In this document: positions 63,336 to 64,000 of the stretch, one piece after another | Position numbering within the stretch: position 1 is the first letter of the stretch | How the letters are laid out: the number at the start of each line of letters is the position of its first letter | Assembly (NCBI RefSeq): GCF_020103725.1 | Contig: NZ_JAHXBG010000014.1 | Coordinates: 238,320 to 302,319 of the forward strand | Source of the DNA: Hyalangium gracile | Lineage (GTDB): Bacteria; Myxococcota; Myxococcia; Myxococcales; Myxococcaceae | DNA length: 64,000 nucleotides | Direction: 5' to 3' | Translations under genes and position numbers: made by a program | Notes under the pieces: generated by a model | Told to the model about the DNA's origin: nothing | Databases searched by the model: none | What the model saw: the letters and a program-made list of their open reading frames with translations, nothing else

Positions 63336-64000
63336 ATGGACCGCCTGACGAGCATGGCCGTGTTCATCAAGGCCGTGGACCTTGGCTCGTTTGCCGCGGC
63401 AGCCGATGCACTCGGCATGTCCGGACCGATGGTCGGCAAGCACGTACGCTTCCTGGAAGAGCGGCTCGGCGTACGCCTGATCACCCGCACCACGCGCCGC
63501 CAGACCCTGACCGAATTCGGGCGCGCCTACTACGAACGCTGCCGCGTGGTGCTGGCCGAAGCCGAGGCCGCCGACGCGCTCGCGGCCGATCAGCTGGCCG
63601 AGCCGCACGGCAAGCTGCGCGTCACCATGCCCGTGCACTTCGGGCGGCACTGCGTCGCACCGGTATTGCTGCGTCTGGCGCGGAGTTATCCGGCACTGGA
63701 GCTCGATCTGTCGTTCAACGATCGGTTCGCGGACCTGGCCGAGGACGAATACGACCTGGCCATCCGCACCGGCGAACCCGAGGACCGCTCCGGCGTGGTG
63801 GTGCGCCGCGTGGCACGCCAACGCATGGTGGTCTGTGCCTCACCGGCTTACCTGAAGCAACACGGCAAGCCACGCAAGCTGGAAGACCTCGGCAGTCACC
63901 AAGGCATCATCTATCGACGCTCGGGCCGCATCCGGCCTTGGCTGTTCCCGCGCGACGGCCAGCCGCCGGCCGAGTTCACGCTGGCCAATCGCCTGCGGCT
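63336..64000 (+). CDS. LysR-family regulator, 3' end outside the window
   Basis: ATG 63336 with AGGAG 8 nt upstream; 221 residues are visible. MDRLTSMAVFIKAVDLGSFAAAADALGMSGPMVGKHVRFLEERLGVRLITRTTRRQTLTEFGRAYYERC region is the CrgA/AaeR-type LysR winged helix, followed by the effector-binding domain (HGKLRVTMPVHFGRHCVAPVL, LELDLSFNDRFADLAEDEYDLAIRTGE). It lacks a visible end, so total size is unknown (family about 300 aa). Divergent from the oxidoreductase gene and probably its redox or quinone-responsive regulator. Confidence 0.93.
   Translation, partial: MDRLTSMAVFIKAVDLGSFAAAADALGMSGPMVGKHVRFLEERLGVRLITRTTRRQTLTEFGRAYYERCRVVLAEAEAADALAADQLAEPHGKLRVTMPVHFGRHCVAPVLLRLARSYPALELDLSFNDRFADLAEDEYDLAIRTGEPEDRSGVVVRRVARQRMVVCASPAYLKQHGKPRKLEDLGSHQGIIYRRSGRIRPWLFPRDGQPPAEFTLANRLR

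Overview
The window looks like chromosomal DNA of a myxobacterium, most likely suborder Cystobacterineae (Archangium/Cystobacter/Stigmatella type). The grounds are very high GC, many Ser/Thr kinases, FHA and TPR proteins, sigma-54 activators, secreted Cys-rich lipoproteins and short operons. Genus is an inference; there is no rRNA or tRNA gene in the window to settle it.

Layout. 0-5 kb: the 5' end of a Ser/Thr kinase gene leaving the window (minus strand), a small unknown protein, a nucleoside-phosphorylase-like/TM/TPR protein and, divergent from it, an FHA-sigma54 activator. 5.5-12.5 kb: a secreted beta-propeller/di-heme cytochrome, then a large kinase/cyclase-like/AAA/TPR regulator. 12.6-16.1 kb: a four-gene minus-strand operon (ArsR repressor, SRPBCC protein, UvrA-like ABC protein, small membrane protein) joined by ATGA overlaps and read from an apparently leaderless, self-regulated promoter. 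16.2-22.9 kb: DUF488 protein, two decayed genes, a serine hydrolase divergent from a TetR regulator, an enoyl-reductase-type protein, a class IV aminotransferase and a universal stress protein. 23-31 kb: a 745-aa protein with a pore-like hydrophobic hairpin, and two large secreted lipoproteins.

31.2-37.2 kb is an accessory patch of lower GC. It holds a cytochrome-peroxidase fragment, IS1182-type and IS66-type remnants, an integrase 3' fragment, a secreted PKD-like protein and a tandem pair of trypsin-like genes. One of the pair has lost its active-site His and Ser; the other is cut short by an in-frame TGA. 37.2-49.7 kb: oxidoreductase, membrane/coiled-coil protein, a secreted protein with a tandemly duplicated domain, an EAL-CBS-GGDEF protein, a PMT-like membrane glycosyltransferase, a PilZ-DUF192 operon, a membrane gluzincin-TPR protein and small conserved proteins. 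49.7-58.2 kb: homoserine kinase, TPR protein, choice-of-anchor A lipoprotein, and an NTF2-like / double-cNMP / FHA-TPR cluster. 58.3-61.2 kb: tldD-pmbA. 61.2-64 kb: a tandem array of small palindromes, a kinase/IstB chimera, and a LysR-oxidoreductase divergent pair cut by the window end.

The strongest non-coding signal is a family of five intergenic palindromic elements (about 75-95 bp; core AACTGGT-11 nt-ACCAGTT). All five carry their conserved asymmetric loop on the same strand, and four of five sit 50-120 bp after a plus-strand stop codon. Other signals are the ArsR operator inside a 17-bp promoter spacer, a pair of 18-bp sites spaced 21 bp apart, and a 54-bp direct repeat bracketing a secreted-protein gene. 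No CRISPR array, tRNA, rRNA or complete IS was found.
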